Below the pieces are notes generated by a model. It made no database searches, was not told the origin of the DNA, and saw only the letters and a program-made list of their open reading frames with translations. From positions 34,954 to 98,953 of the forward strand of contig NZ_AVCJ01000048.1 of assembly GCF_000743535.1 (NCBI RefSeq): 64,000 bases of DNA, written 5' to 3'. Made by a program: the position numbers and the translations under genes. This document shows, one piece after another, positions 1 to 8,803 of this stretch (its first letter is position 1; each line of letters opens with the position of its first letter). Source of the stretch: Arenimonas donghaensis DSM 18148 = HO3-R19 (lineage in GTDB: Bacteria; Pseudomonadota; Gammaproteobacteria; Xanthomonadales; Xanthomonadaceae).

Positions 1-45
1 ACACGTCAAGGCCATGTAAACAGCCGAAGGTCCTGATTCGCGGGC

Positions 46-86
46 AAAGAAAGGCCCGGGAGGCGCCTTGGCGACTGACCCGGGCC
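46..86 (-). terminator. Intrinsic terminator after rimB-rimK
   Basis: Read on the minus strand, an 8-bp GGCCCGGG/CCCGGGCC stem (53-60 with 79-86) is followed by TTTCTTT (52-46). The 18-base loop contains a GGCGCC palindrome. It lies about 120 bases past the rimK stop, so it probably ends that transcript. The rest of 1-208 shows no gene I can support. Confidence 0.55.
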
Positions 87-208
87 GAAAGGTTGCTTAC
101 TGCCCCGATTGCCGTAAATCCATCGATGCCGCTCTGACGAGGAGGACCACTGGTTTACCGGCCGAGCAAGCCTAGGCGCGAGGGTATTAAGGACTCGTTA
201 AATCCGCT

Positions 209-1132
209 TCACGCTTTGGTTAATCCGCGGGTCCGCCGACGGGGGGTGCGGCTCGGCCTCAGGACCCCGCCCGCCGTGAACTCGACGATGGCGCCGGCCA
301 CGTCCACGCCGGAGGCGGCTTCGATGCCCTCCAGGCCCGGGGATGAGTTCACTTCGAGCACCAATGGGCCGGAATTCGACCTCAGTAGATCGACGCCTGC
401 AACGCCGAGCCCCATCACCCGGGCCGCCCGCAGGGCGGTGTCGATTTCGGCCTCGGTCAGCTCCACCGGGCTGGCGCTGCCCCCCCGGTGAAGGTTGGAC
501 CGGAACTCGCCCTCCCCGGCCTGGCGGCGCATGGCCGCAACCACCCGGTCGCCCACGACGAAACAGCGCAGGTCGGCGCCCTTGGCTTCGGCCACGAACT
601 CCTGCACCAGGAAGTTGGCGTACAGGCCGCGGAAGGCTTCGATGACGCCGCGCGATGCGCTGGTCGTTTCGGCCAGGATGACGCCGTTGCCCTGGGTGCC
701 TTCGTTGAGCTTGATCACGTGCGGGGGCTTGCCCAGCATGCCCATCAGGTCGGTGGTGTCGTCGGGGTTGTCGCCGAACACCGTCAGCGGCAGCCCCAGG
801 CCCTCGCCGGCCAGCATCTGGTGGCAGCGCAGCTTGTCGCGGGCGCGCAGGATGGCGTCGGACGGATTGGGGCTGTAGGCACCCATCAATTCGAACTGGC
901 GCAGCACCGCGGTGCCGTAGAAGCTGACCGAGGCGCCGATGCGCGGCACCACCGCGTCGATGCCGGCCAGCTCCTTGCCCTTGTAGCGCATCTGGAAACG
1001 CCCGGGCGCGATGGACATGTAACAGCGCAGCGGGTCGAGCACGCGCACGACGTGGCCCCGCTCGCGGGCGGCCTCGGCGAGGCGCTGGGTGGAGTAGAGC
1101 TTGGCGTTGCGCGACAGGATGGCGAATTTCAC
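209..1132 (-). CDS. rimK: RimK-type ATP-grasp ligase (ribosomal protein S6 glutamate ligase family)
   Basis: This 307-aa ATP-grasp enzyme fits RimK, which adds glutamate residues to the C-terminus of ribosomal protein S6 in E. coli (301 aa). It starts MKFAILSRN, as the family does. It carries the nucleotide-binding [13 protein letters not shown] near residue 140 and the metal-binding [14 protein letters not shown] near residue 260. The start is a GTG inside a GTGA overlap with the upstream rimB stop, so the two genes are translationally coupled. An in-frame extension upstream runs through rimB in another frame and was discarded. The family also contains ligases with other substrates, so the S6 target is inferred from homology. 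Confidence 0.9.
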   Translation of the reverse strand: MKFAILSRNAKLYSTQRLAEAARERGHVVRVLDPLRCYMSIAPGRFQMRYKGKELAGIDAVVPRIGASVSFYGTAVLRQFELMGAYSPNPSDAILRARDKLRCHQMLAGEGLGLPLTVFGDNPDDTTDLMGMLGKPPHVIKLNEGTQGNGVILAETTSASRGVIEAFRGLYANFLVQEFVAEAKGADLRCFVVGDRVVAAMRRQAGEGEFRSNLHRGGSASPVELTEAEIDTALRAARVMGLGVAGVDLLRSNSGPLVLEVNSSPGLEGIEAASGVDVAGAIVEFTAGGVLRPSRTPRRRTRGLTKA

Positions 1133-1605
1133 TGGGGGGGTACCGGGGCGTGTTCGCCCTGCAGGAAGGAGGCGGCGGGATCGACCACGAAGCGGCCGGC
1201 GAGCGCGGTGCGCCCCAGCAGCATCGGGAAGAGCATGTTGCGGCGCTGGGCCAGGTTCACCTCGGCCAGCCAGTCCAGGCCGGCCAGGTGCAGACGGGTC
1301 CGTATGAAGATGCGTTCGCTGCGGTGGCCGCCCGAGTCGGTGACCTTGCGGCGCTCGAGCACGCGCGCTTCGGCCTGTGCCTGGGGCGCGTGGTAGCGGC
1401 CGGTATCGAGCACGAAGCGCACCCATTCGACGCCATCGCGTTCGAAGCTTTCCTGGGACTCGACGTGCAGCGACGAGCTGCGCGCCCCCGTGTCGACCTT
1501 GGCCCGGACGGCGGTGATGCCCAGATCGGGCAGCGCCAGCCATTCGCGCCAGCCAAGCGGCAGCGATTTCGGCACGGCGTCCTCCAGGCGGGGCGAGGGC
1601 CCCAA
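1129..1605 (-). CDS. rimB: RimB-like retropepsin-fold protease (Zn_protease family, RimK-associated)
   Basis: The 158-aa protein has the aspartyl protease-like motif [13 protein letters not shown] near residues 35-47, typical of the ATP-dependent zinc protease/RimB family (PF05618). In Pseudomonas, RimB is encoded with RimK and removes or limits the glutamate residues RimK adds to S6. Its last four bases overlap the rimK GTG start. The C-terminus (APVPPQ) is encoded by a run of seven C residues just before the stop. The tRNA-Gly gene lies about 35 bases upstream on the same strand, and no clear promoter was seen between them. Confidence 0.85.
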   Translation of the reverse strand: MGPSPRLEDAVPKSLPLGWREWLALPDLGITAVRAKVDTGARSSSLHVESQESFERDGVEWVRFVLDTGRYHAPQAQAEARVLERRKVTDSGGHRSERIFIRTRLHLAGLDWLAEVNLAQRRNMLFPMLLGRTALAGRFVVDPAASFLQGEHAPVPPQ

Positions 1606-1639
1606 GCGGACGATGGCGGCGCGCGGCCGGCATCGTGGG

Positions 1640-1713
1640 TGGAGCGGGTGATGGGAATCGAACCCACGTTAGCAGCTTGGGAAGCTGCAGTTCTACCATT
1701 GAACTACACCCGC
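1640..1713 (-). tRNA. tRNA-Gly (anticodon CCC)
   Basis: A complete cloverleaf of 74 nt including an encoded CCA end. The acceptor stem is GCGGGTG paired with CACCCGC. The anticodon arm is GCAGC-TTCCCAA-GCTGC, giving anticodon CCC at 1681-1679, which reads GGG. The T loop is GGTTCGATTCC. The D arm and identity features fit glycine. Confidence 0.95.
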
Positions 1714-1779
1714 GTTCGGCCGCGATTATGCCGGTGGCCCCGGGCACCCGCAATGCGCGCCGGCAGTCGCGGCGGACGA

Positions 1780-1785
1780 TACAAT
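1780..1785 (+). promoter_or_regulatory. Candidate -10 box of thiS (TACAAT)
   Basis: TACAAT lies six bases before the thiS ATG, with no Shine-Dalgarno between them. This is the spacing expected if transcription begins at the start codon (leaderless). No convincing -35 box is visible, so this is a weak call. Confidence 0.3.
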
Positions 1786-1791
1786 CGGCGC

Positions 1792-1992
1792 ATGCACATC
1801 ATGCTCAATGGCCAGTCAACGCAAGTCGCCGAAGCCATGACCGTCGCCGGCCTGCTCGAACACACCGGCCTGGCCGGTCGCAAGGTGGCGGTCGAGGTCA
1901 ACCAGGAGGTCGTGCCGCGCAGTCGCCACGCCGACCACCCGCTGGCCGAGGGCGATCGGGTCGAGATCATCCACGCCATCGGCGGCGGGTGA
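1792..1992 (+). CDS. thiS: Sulfur carrier protein ThiS
   Basis: A 66-aa ubiquitin-fold protein ending in IHAIGGG. The terminal Gly-Gly is the residue pair that is adenylated and turned into a thiocarboxylate to donate sulfur for the thiazole ring of thiamine. Family features include the LNG near the N-terminus and [13 protein letters not shown] in the middle. It lies 66 bases before thiG, its partner in thiazole synthesis. The start at 1792 (MHIMLNG) is preferred; an internal ATG at 1801 is also possible. No TPP riboswitch is visible upstream. Confidence 0.93.
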   Translation: MHIMLNGQSTQVAEAMTVAGLLEHTGLAGRKVAVEVNQEVVPRSRHADHPLAEGDRVEIIHAIGGG

Positions 1993-2022
1993 GATTTCCC
2001 TGAACATCATCTTAAAAAAGGG

Positions 2023-2051
2023 TTAACCCGCCCGGCAAAAGCGGCCATAAT
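2023..2051 (+). promoter_or_regulatory. Candidate sigma-70 promoter of thiG
   Basis: TTAACC (2023-2028) and CATAAT (2046-2051) are separated by 17 bases. The -10 ends seven bases before the thiG ATG, so the predicted transcript would start at or beside the start codon. A separate thiG promoter inside the thiS-thiG gap is an inference from these boxes. Confidence 0.4.
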
Positions 2052-2058
2052 CAGGGGC

Positions 2059-2862
2059 ATGACCCGCGAACACGACTCCCGGCCCGCCGATCCGCTGGTG
2101 ATCGCCGGCAAGACCTACCGCTCCCGCCTGCTGACGGGCACCGGCAAGTTCGCCGACCTCGAGCAAACCCGCCTGGCCACCGAGGCCGCCGGTGCACAAA
2201 TCGTCACCGTCGCCATCCGCCGCAGCAACATCGGCCAGAACCCGGGCGAACCCAACCTGCTCGAAGTCCTGCCGCTCGACCGCTACACGCTCCTGCCCAA
2301 CACCGCCGGTTGTTACACCGCCGACGACGCCGTGCGCACCTGCCGGCTCGCGCGCGAACTGCTCGACGGCCACAAGCTGGTGAAGCTTGAAGTGCTGGGC
2401 GACCCCAAGACGCTCTACCCCGACGTCGTGCAAACCCTGGCCGCCGCCGAGATCCTGGTGGCCGACGGTTTCGACGTGATGGTCTACACCTCCGACGACC
2501 CCATCCTGGCCAAGCGCCTTGAAGAAATCGGCTGCGTGGCGGTGATGCCGCTGGCGGCGCCGATCGGTTCCGGCCTGGGCGTGCAGAACCGCTGGTCCAT
2601 CCTTGAAATCGTCGACAACGCCAAGGTGCCCGTGCTGGTGGACGCCGGCGTCGGCACCGCGTCCGACGCCGCCATCGCCATGGAACTGGGCTGCGACGGC
2701 GTGCTGATGAACACCGCCATCGCCGGCGCCAGGGACCCGGTGCTGATGGCCAGCGCCATGCGCAAGGCGGTGGAAGCCGGACGCGAGGCCTTCCTGGCCG
2801 GCCGCATTCCGAAAAAGCGCAACGCCAGCGCCTCCTCGCCGCTGGACGGGCACTTCTTGTAA
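2059..2862 (+). CDS. thiG: Thiazole synthase ThiG
   Basis: ThiG (267 aa) condenses 1-deoxy-D-xylulose 5-phosphate, the glycine-derived imine and ThiS-thiocarboxylate into the thiazole phosphate of thiamine. The sequence is a full-length TIM-barrel match. It has LLTGTGKF near residue 24, the Schiff-base lysine in VKLEVLGDP (Lys109), the [13 protein letters not shown] loop and the phosphate-binding [11 protein letters not shown]. It follows thiS directly. The only purine-rich stretch (AGGGG) is one base from the ATG, too close for a normal ribosome binding site. ThiF and ThiH/ThiO are not in this window. Confidence 0.96.
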   Translation: MTREHDSRPADPLVIAGKTYRSRLLTGTGKFADLEQTRLATEAAGAQIVTVAIRRSNIGQNPGEPNLLEVLPLDRYTLLPNTAGCYTADDAVRTCRLARELLDGHKLVKLEVLGDPKTLYPDVVQTLAAAEILVADGFDVMVYTSDDPILAKRLEEIGCVAVMPLAAPIGSGLGVQNRWSILEIVDNAKVPVLVDAGVGTASDAAIAMELGCDGVLMNTAIAGARDPVLMASAMRKAVEAGREAFLAGRIPKKRNASASSPLDGHFL

Positions 2863-2876
2863 GGATGGGCGGGCGC

Positions 2877-3590
2877 ATGACCGGAACCAACGACGACAGC
2901 GCCCCGGACCCGACCGCGCGGCATCGCCCCATCCGCAGCTTCGTGCTGCGCCAGGGCCGGCAGACCGAAGCGCAGAAGCGCGCCTTCGACCTGCACTGGC
3001 CCGGCTACGGGCTGGACTATCGCGGCCAGCGCCGCGACTTCGACGCCGATTTCGGCCGCCAGGCGCCGCGCGTGGTCGAGATCGGCTTCGGCAACGGCGA
3101 GCAGCTGCTGTTTTCCTGCGAACGCGAACCCGACCGCGACTTCATCGGCATCGAAGTGCACGGGCCCGGCGTCGGCCGCCTGCTCAACGCCGCCGCGGCC
3201 GCGGGGCTGCACAACCTGCGTATCTACCAGCATGACGCCGTCGAAGTCCTTCGCGACGAAGTGGCGCCGGACTCACTGGACGAGGTGCGCATCTACTTTC
3301 CCGACCCCTGGCACAAGAAGCGCCACAACAAGCGGCGCCTGGTGCAGCCGCCCTTCGTCGACCTGCTCTGCCAGCGGCTGCGGCCCGGCGGCCTGCTGCA
3401 CATCGCCACGGACTGGGAGAACTACGCGCAGCACCTGTGGGAAGTACTGGACGCCGAACCGCGCCTGCGCAACCGCGCCGGGCCCGGCGGCACGACGCCA
3501 CGCCCCGACTGGCGGCGGCAGACGCATTTCGAGACCCGCGGCCTGAAGCTGGGCCACGACGTCTGGGACCTGCTCTACGACCGCTGCTGA
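2877..3590 (+). CDS. trmB: tRNA (guanine-N7-)-methyltransferase TrmB
   Basis: A class I SAM-dependent methyltransferase of 237 aa that makes m7G46 in the tRNA variable loop. Markers are RSFVLRQGR near the N-terminus, the SAM site [12 protein letters not shown], the [12 protein letters not shown] stretch and the hallmark [16 protein letters not shown]. The start at 2877 is chosen because AAGGA sits about 11 bases upstream. An ATG at 2865 would add four residues but has no ribosome binding site at a usable distance. It follows thiG by 14 bases and precedes the permease gene by 15, so all three are probably co-transcribed. Confidence 0.93.
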   Translation: MTGTNDDSAPDPTARHRPIRSFVLRQGRQTEAQKRAFDLHWPGYGLDYRGQRRDFDADFGRQAPRVVEIGFGNGEQLLFSCEREPDRDFIGIEVHGPGVGRLLNAAAAAGLHNLRIYQHDAVEVLRDEVAPDSLDEVRIYFPDPWHKKRHNKRRLVQPPFVDLLCQRLRPGGLLHIATDWENYAQHLWEVLDAEPRLRNRAGPGGTTPRPDWRRQTHFETRGLKLGHDVWDLLYDRC

Positions 3591-3605
3591 GGACGCCGCC
3601 CACGC

Positions 3606-5444
3606 ATGGACACCAGCCTGACCCTGACCCGCGACATGATGCTCGTGCTGGGGCTGGTCGGCTTCACCATCGTGATGTTCATGATCGAACGCATCCGCGC
3701 CGACGCCACCGCCCTGGTGGTGCTGGTGCTGCTGGGCCTCACCGGCCTGGTGCCGGCCAGCCAGCTGTTCGACGGTTTCTCGGGCAACGCGGTCATGGCG
3801 GTCATCGCCACCATGATCCTGGGCGCGGGCCTGGACCGCACCGGTGCGCTCAACCGGCTGGCGGTCTGGCTGCTGCGCATGTCCAAGGGCATGGAGGAGC
3901 GGTTGATCCTCTACACCTCGGCCATGGCCGGCCTGATGTCGGGCTTCATGCAGAACCCGTCGGTGATGGCGCTGTTCCTGCCCGTGGCATCGCGCCTCTC
4001 GGGCCGCACCGGCCTAAGCCTCTCGCGCCTGCTGCTGCCGATCGCGGCGGCGATCGTCATGGGCGGCGGCCTCACCATGATCGGCAGTTCGCCGCTGATG
4101 CTGCTCAACGACCTGCTGCTGGTCGCCAACCGAAACCTGCCCTCGGGCGTGGCCACGCTCGAACCGCTGGAGATGTTCGCGCCGCTGCCGGTCGGCCTGG
4201 CGCTGCTGCTGGCCGCCCTGGGCTACTGGCGCTGGCTCGGCAAGCGCTGGTTCGCCAAGTCCGAGGACAAGGGCGTCGCCCCCAGCCGCACGCAGAGTTA
4301 TTTCGCCCGCGCCTACGGCATCGACGGTGACGTTTTCGAGCTGACCGTCACCGCCGAAAGCCCCCTGGTCGGCATGAGCGTGGGCGAGGCGGAAGCGCAG
4401 CGCGACGCGCCGCTGCTGCTGGCCCTGCTCAGCGGCAACGAGGCCCGGCTGGCACCGCCGGCCGACCAGATGATCTGGGTCGGCAGCGTGCTGGGTGTCA
4501 TGGGCCCGCGCGAAGCCATCCAGGACTACGCCCAGAAGAACCTGCTGCGCATGTCGGCGCGGTTGCGGCATTTTTCCGACCTGTTCAACCCCAGCCGGTC
4601 GGGCATTTCCGAAGCGGTGATCCCGCCGACGTCCAGCTTCCTGGGCAAATCGCAGTCGCAGCTGCAACTGCGCAAGCGCTTCGGCATCAGCCTGCTGGCG
4701 ATCAACCGCGACGGCCAGGTCTGGCGCGAGGACATCCGCAAGATGGACCTCAAGGCCGGCGACATGCTGGTCTTCCACAGCATCTGGACCGACCTGGCGC
4801 AGGCCAGCGAAAGCCGTGATTTCGTCGTGGTCACCGACTACCCCAAGGGCGAACAGCGTCCGCAGAAACTGTGGTGGGCGCTGGCGGTCTTCGTGGGCGC
4901 GATGGCATTGGCGCTGTCGACCCTGGTGCCGGTGCCGGTGGCGCTGATGACCGGCGCGGCGGCGATGATGCTGGTGGGCGTGCTGAACATGGACGAGGCC
5001 TATGCCGCGGTCAGCTGGAAGACCGTGTTCCTGATGGCCTGCCTGATCCCGCTGGGCTGGGCCATGGACTCCACCGGCGCCGCGGCCTGGATCGCCCAGC
5101 AGATCCTGGAACGCATCGGCAGCGACGTACCCATCTGGGTGCTTGAAGCCGCCTTCGGGCTGCTGGCGACGGCCTTCGCCCTGGTCATCGGCAACGTCGG
5201 CGCCACCGTCGTGGTGGTGCCCATGGCCATCAACGTGGCGCTGGCCGCGGGCGGCAACCCGATGGCCTTCGCGCTGGTGGTGGCGCTGTCGGCGTCGAAC
5301 AACTTCCTCAGCGTTTCCAACCCGGTGCTGGCGATGGTGTCGGGACCGGCCGGCTACCGCGCCAAGGACCTGTGGCGCACGGGTGCGCCGCTCACCCTGG
5401 TCTACCTGGCCATCGTGCTGCTGATGGTCAACCTGATGTTCTAG
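3606..5444 (+). CDS. SLC13-family (DASS-like) permease with central RCK_C domains
   Basis: A 612-aa inner-membrane protein. The N-terminal membrane half (residues about 10-210) and C-terminal half (about 420-612) flank two soluble TrkA-C/RCK_C-type regions, near 230-310 and 325-405 (for example VTAESPLVGMSVGEAEAQ). This layout is typical of SLC13-like anion transporters annotated as sulfate, citrate or generic permeases. The substrate cannot be read from the sequence. Its TAG stop overlaps the TAG of the convergent Rieske gene within the bases CTAG. Confidence 0.8.
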   Translation: MDTSLTLTRDMMLVLGLVGFTIVMFMIERIRADATALVVLVLLGLTGLVPASQLFDGFSGNAVMAVIATMILGAGLDRTGALNRLAVWLLRMSKGMEERLILYTSAMAGLMSGFMQNPSVMALFLPVASRLSGRTGLSLSRLLLPIAAAIVMGGGLTMIGSSPLMLLNDLLLVANRNLPSGVATLEPLEMFAPLPVGLALLLAALGYWRWLGKRWFAKSEDKGVAPSRTQSYFARAYGIDGDVFELTVTAESPLVGMSVGEAEAQRDAPLLLALLSGNEARLAPPADQMIWVGSVLGVMGPREAIQDYAQKNLLRMSARLRHFSDLFNPSRSGISEAVIPPTSSFLGKSQSQLQLRKRFGISLLAINRDGQVWREDIRKMDLKAGDMLVFHSIWTDLAQASESRDFVVVTDYPKGEQRPQKLWWALAVFVGAMALALSTLVPVPVALMTGAAAMMLVGVLNMDEAYAAVSWKTVFLMACLIPLGWAMDSTGAAAWIAQQILERIGSDVPIWVLEAAFGLLATAFALVIGNVGATVVVVPMAINVALAAGGNPMAFALVVALSASNNFLSVSNPVLAMVSGPAGYRAKDLWRTGAPLTLVYLAIVLLMVNLMF

Positions 5445-5779
5445 CCGGCCGCGGCCACGACCACGGCCACCGGCACCAGCGAAGCGCCGACGCAGGGACC
5501 CGCCACGCATTGACCCTGCTCAAGTTCGAAGCTGGCGCCGTGCGCGGCGCAGACCAGCCGGCCCTTGTCGACCAGGAACTTGCCCGGCGCCCAGTCCAGG
5601 CGACGGCCGGCATGGGGACAGACGTTCAGCCAGGCCTTGACGTCTTCGCCGCGCCGCAGCACGACAAGCGATTGGCGTTCCCCGTCCAGCCCGACCTCGG
5701 TTTCGGACAGGCCTTCGGGTGGCCAGTCGGCCAGCTCGATTAACGAACCACTTACACTTTCCACGCAGCCCCTCGCCAT
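5441..5779 (-). CDS. Small Rieske [2Fe-2S] protein
   Basis: A stand-alone Rieske domain of about 112 aa. The cluster ligands are visible as CPH (VCPHAGRRLDW) and CAAH (LVCAAHGASFE), with the usual spacing of the short ferredoxin-like group used as electron carriers or in NirD-like proteins. Its redox partner is unknown and no oxygenase gene lies nearby. The start is uncertain. ATG at 5779 has GGGA upstream; a GTG at 5803 and a GTG about 15 bases further in are alternatives. It converges with the SLC13 gene and diverges from the small membrane-protein gene at 5812. Confidence 0.8.
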   Translation of the reverse strand: MARGCVESVSGSLIELADWPPEGLSETEVGLDGERQSLVVLRRGEDVKAWLNVCPHAGRRLDWAPGKFLVDKGRLVCAAHGASFELEQGQCVAGPCVGASLVPVAVVVAAAG

Positions 5780-5811
5780 ACTTCCCGTCCCCGAGTTTGC
5801 CACGGCGACGC

Positions 5812-6081
5812 ATGAGCTTCTTCTTCCACCGCGTTTTCAGCTACTGCCCTTCCAAGCCCCGTCACCCGCTGATGCGCGTGCTGGTCGGCCTGCTGGGCCT
5901 GGCCTTGCTGCTGGTGCTGGTCGCCTTCGGCCTGGTGATCGGCCTGGGCATGCTGCTGTTCGCCGCCGCGCGCCGCCTGTTCGTCGCCACCCGCCGCCCG
6001 GCGCCCAAGCCGGCCGCCGACGTGATCGAAGGCGAGTACACCCGCGTGCGCGACCCGCACACGCCGCTGCACCTGCGCTGA
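5812..6081 (+). CDS. Hypothetical small membrane protein
   Basis: A predicted 89-aa protein with an N-terminal MSFFFHRVFSYC segment, one long hydrophobic stretch (about residues 20-50, leucine/valine/glycine rich) that should span the membrane once or as a hairpin, a basic patch (RRLF..TRRP) and a short polar tail ending VIEGEYTRV..PLHLR. The basic segment after the hydrophobic stretch would favour a cytoplasmic tail. I do not recognise a function. The tail pattern resembles small conserved proteins of this order, but that is an impression only. Confidence 0.6.
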   Translation: MSFFFHRVFSYCPSKPRHPLMRVLVGLLGLALLLVLVAFGLVIGLGMLLFAAARRLFVATRRPAPKPAADVIEGEYTRVRDPHTPLHLR

Positions 6082-6093
6082 CGCGGTATCCTT

Positions 6094-6143
6094 GTGGGAG
6101 GGACTTCAGTCCCGAAATGCTTCGGGACTGAAGTCCCTCCCAC
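6094..6143. repeat. REP-like palindrome, copy 1 (50 bp)
   Basis: Two perfect 22-base inverted arms (6094-6115 and 6122-6143) flank AATGCT. The arms begin GTGGGAGGGACTTCAGTCCC. The same arms occur at 16504-16553, and a single arm occurs at 21543-21564. This fits a dispersed REP/BIME-type element of the kind moved by RAYT transposases. No such transposase is in the window. Confidence 0.9.
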
Positions 6144-6159
6144 AAGAAGCCACCTTGCC

Positions 6160-6849
6160 GTGAACGATACCGTCATCCCCCTCCCCGCCCCTACCTTGCT
6201 GCCCGTGCGGGGCGGCGGCGACTTCCCCGTGCGGCGCATCTACTGCGTCGGCCGCAACTTCGCCGACCATGCCGCGGAAATGGGCGCCAGCGTCGACCGC
6301 GGCAATCCCGTGTTCTTCCACAAACCCGCCGACGCCATCGTCGCCGGTGGCGGCGACGTGCCCTACCCGCCGGGCACGACCGACCTGCACCACGAAGTCG
6401 AACTGGTGGTGGCCCTGGGCCGCGACGCCGACGGCGTGGTCGCGGTGGACGGCGCGCTCGAGCTGGTCTTCGGCTACGGCGTCGGCCTGGACCTGACCCG
6501 TCGCGACCTGCAGGCACGTGCCAAGGCCAAGGGCCTGCCCTGGGACACCGCCAAGGGATTCGACCACTCCGCCCCCGCCAGCGAACTGGTGCCGGCGGGC
6601 TCGGCCGGCGACCTGGGCCAGCGGCTGCTCTGGCTCGACGTCAACGGCGAACGGCGCCAGCAGGCGACGCTGGGCAGCATGGTCTTTTCGGTCGCCGAGG
6701 TGATCAACGAACTCTCGCGGCTGTATGCGCTCAAGGCCGGCGACCTGGTCTTCATGGGCACGCCCGCCGGCGTCGCCGCGCTGCGGCAGGGCGATCGCTT
6801 CCGCGCCGGGATCGAAAACCTGGTCGAGTTCGAGGGCCGTATCACCTGA
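6160..6849 (+). CDS. Fumarylacetoacetate hydrolase (FAH) family protein
   Basis: A 229-aa protein of the short FAH family, which includes fumarylpyruvate hydrolases and acylpyruvases. IYCVGRNFADHAAEMG is the signature opening. The metal-binding acidic residues are in HHEVELVVALG and YGVGLDLTRRDLQ, and DLVFMGTPAGVAALRQGD is the conserved C-terminal loop. The GTG at 6160 is chosen because in-frame ATG or GTG codons further up lie inside the palindromic repeat that ends 16 bases before it. The exact substrate is not evident and no aromatic catabolism genes are nearby. Confidence 0.87.
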   Translation: MNDTVIPLPAPTLLPVRGGGDFPVRRIYCVGRNFADHAAEMGASVDRGNPVFFHKPADAIVAGGGDVPYPPGTTDLHHEVELVVALGRDADGVVAVDGALELVFGYGVGLDLTRRDLQARAKAKGLPWDTAKGFDHSAPASELVPAGSAGDLGQRLLWLDVNGERRQQATLGSMVFSVAEVINELSRLYALKAGDLVFMGTPAGVAALRQGDRFRAGIENLVEFEGRIT

Positions 6850-6905
6850 TGCGCCGTCCGGTGTAGATTCACTGTCGAACCCGAAACCACCGACGGAGAA
6901 TCCGC

Positions 6906-7322
6906 ATGGGAATGGCCAAGGAATTCAAAGAGTTCGCGCTGCGTGGCAATGTCGTCGACCTGGCGGTCGGCGTGGTCATCGGCGCCGCATTCGGCAAGAT
7001 CGTCTCGTCCCTGGTCAATGACATCGTCATGCCGGCCCTGGGCTATTTCATCGGCGGCGTTGACTTCGGCGACCTCGCCTATGAACTCAAGGCGGCCACC
7101 GTGGATGCCGCGGGCACCGAAATCCCTGCGGTCCTGGTCAAATACGGCGCCTTCATCCAGACCGTGGTGGACTTCGTGATCATCGCCCTGGCGATCTTCG
7201 TCGCGATCAAGGCGATGAACTCGCTCAAGCGCAAGGAAGCGGCGTCGCCCGAACCGCCGCCGGCGCCCAGCGAAGAAGTGAAACTGCTCACCGAGATCCG
7301 CGACAGCCTCAAGTCGCGCTGA
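6906..7322 (+). CDS. mscL: Large-conductance mechanosensitive channel MscL
   Basis: A full-length 138-aa MscL, the pentameric inner-membrane channel that opens under membrane tension during osmotic downshock. The N-terminal amphipathic helix ([18 protein letters not shown]) leads into TM1 with the constriction sequence [14 protein letters not shown]2 is [18 protein letters not shown], followed by a charged C-terminal helix. CGGAGAA precedes the ATG. A TAGATT sequence near 6864 could be its -10 box. Confidence 0.96.
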   Translation: MGMAKEFKEFALRGNVVDLAVGVVIGAAFGKIVSSLVNDIVMPALGYFIGGVDFGDLAYELKAATVDAAGTEIPAVLVKYGAFIQTVVDFVIIALAIFVAIKAMNSLKRKEAASPEPPPAPSEEVKLLTEIRDSLKSR

Positions 7323-7339
7323 TCCCAACTGAACTATCC

Positions 7340-7366
7340 CGACGCCGGCCCCCGGGGCCGGCGTCG
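7340..7366 (+). terminator. GC-rich hairpin after mscL
   Basis: CGACGCCGGCC pairs with GGCCGGCGTCG around a short C/G loop, 18 bases past the mscL stop. No U-tract follows, so it may be a pause site, an RNA 3'-end stabiliser or a weak terminator. Confidence 0.4.
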
Positions 7367-7384
7367 CCATGATGGAGAAACCGG

Positions 7385-8794
7385 ATGCGATTGACCCGAA
7401 CACTGCTCGCCCTGTCCCTGCTGGCCACCGCGCCGGCGTTCGCCGCCACGGGCCTGGATGCCGGGGACATCGCCGCGGCCGAAGGCCTGCGCGAGCGTGC
7501 GATGCGCGGCAGCGAAGCCTGGAACGTGGTCGAATCACTGACCACCGAAGTCGGCCCGCGCCTGGCCGGCACGCCGGCCGACGCGCTGGCCGTCGAGTGG
7601 GCCGAGGCCAAGCTCAAGGCCATGGGCTTCGACCGGGTCTATCGGGAACCGGTGACCTTCCCGGTATGGCTGCGCCACCATGAGCGCGCCGAAGTGCTGG
7701 CGCCCTACCCGCAGCCGCTGGTGGTGACCGCCCTGGGCGGCAGCGTCGGCACCGGCGACACGCCCCTGGACGCCGAAGTGGTCGCCTTCGCCTCGCTTGA
7801 TGCGCTCAAGGCGGCCCCTGAAGGCAGCCTCGAGGGCAAGATCGCCCTGATCACCTACCGCATGGTGCGCTTCAAGGACGGCCGCGGTTATGGCCCCGCC
7901 GTCGGCGCCCGCAGCAATGGCGCGGTCGAGGCCGCGCGCAAGGGCGCGGTGGCGGTGCTGATCCGCTCGGTCGGCACCAGCTCCGACCGCTTCGCCCACA
8001 CCGGCACCATGCGCTACGTCGCCGACGTACCGCGCATCCCCGCGGCCGCCCTCTCCAATCCCGACGCCGACCTGCTTGAACACATGCTGGCGCGCGGCAA
8101 GCCGGTGCGCCTGCGCCTGGACATCGCCGCGGAGACGGTGGCCGACTACACCTCGCACAACGTCATAGGCGAGATCCGCGGCCGCGACCTGCCCGACGAA
8201 GTCGTCACCATCGGCGGCCATCTCGACTCCTGGGACCTGGGCACCGGTGCCATCGACGACGGGGCCGGCATCGCCATCACCTTCGCCGCCGGTGCGCTGA
8301 TCGGCCAGCTCGAGCAGGCACCGCGCCGCACCGTGCGGGTGATCGCCTACGCCAACGAAGAACAGGGTCTGTACGGCGGCAAGGCCTATGCCGAAGCGCG
8401 CGCCGCCGCCGGCGAAGTCGGCGACCACCAGCTCGGTGCCGAAAGCGACTTCGGTGCCGGCCGCGTGTACGCCCTGCGCGCAGGCGTGGACCCGGCTGCC
8501 TGGCCGGTGATCGAAAAAATCGGCGAAGTGCTGGCGCCGCTGGGCGTGGCCACCGAACGCACGGGCGGCAGCCCGGGCCCGGACGTCGGCCCGATCGTGG
8601 CCAAGGGCGCGCCCTGGGCCCAGCTGGCCCAGGATGGCATCGACTACTTCGACTACCACCACACGGCCAACGACACCCTGGACAAGATCGACCCGCGCGC
8701 CCTCGACCAGCAGGTGGCGGCCTACGCAGTGCTCGCCTACCTGGCCGCGGAAACCGACGTCGACTTCGGCAGCCTGCCGGTCAAGACCGAATAA
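7385..8794 (+). CDS. Secreted M28-family metallopeptidase (carboxypeptidase Q-like)
   Basis: A 469-aa exported protein with a signal peptide (LLALSLLATAPAFA, cleavage near residue 20). A PA-type insert follows, then an M28 zinc peptidase domain. Likely metal ligands are in GGHLDSWDLG (His, Asp), AIDDGAG (Asp), ANEEQGLYG (Glu pair) and DYHHTANDTLD (His). The layout resembles plasma glutamate carboxypeptidase/carboxypeptidase Q, a periplasmic or secreted dipeptidase-type enzyme. GGAGA precedes the ATG. It ends nine bases from the convergent gluzincin gene. Confidence 0.88.
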   Translation: MRLTRTLLALSLLATAPAFAATGLDAGDIAAAEGLRERAMRGSEAWNVVESLTTEVGPRLAGTPADALAVEWAEAKLKAMGFDRVYREPVTFPVWLRHHERAEVLAPYPQPLVVTALGGSVGTGDTPLDAEVVAFASLDALKAAPEGSLEGKIALITYRMVRFKDGRGYGPAVGARSNGAVEAARKGAVAVLIRSVGTSSDRFAHTGTMRYVADVPRIPAAALSNPDADLLEHMLARGKPVRLRLDIAAETVADYTSHNVIGEIRGRDLPDEVVTIGGHLDSWDLGTGAIDDGAGIAITFAAGALIGQLEQAPRRTVRVIAYANEEQGLYGGKAYAEARAAAGEVGDHQLGAESDFGAGRVYALRAGVDPAAWPVIEKIGEVLAPLGVATERTGGSPGPDVGPIVAKGAPWAQLAQDGIDYFDYHHTANDTLDKIDPRALDQQVAAYAVLAYLAAETDVDFGSLPVKTE

Positions 8795-8803
8795 GGGTCG
8801 GGC

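Noticed and set aside
2..19. Possible C-terminal end of an upstream plus-strand gene (His-Val-Lys-Ala-Met-stop)
   Set aside because: Only five codons are visible and any frame can end this way. There is no support for a gene.
1..208. Structured RNA gene (RNase P, tmRNA or 6S RNA) at the window start
   Set aside because: None of the conserved core sequences is visible. The hairpin is better read as a minus-strand terminator.
1714..1791. TPP riboswitch upstream of thiS
   Set aside because: No CUGAGA-type THI-box sequence is present, and the gap is too short.
4014..5510. 498-codon minus-strand open frame opposite the SLC13 permease
   Set aside because: Arg/Gly/His/Gln-rich shadow; it also overlaps the Rieske gene on the same strand in a different frame.
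6094..6159. Upstream start for the FAH-family gene within the palindromic repeat
   Set aside because: It would encode the repeat as protein (MGGTSVP...). The same peptide appears from the copy before fba, showing it is repeat-derived.
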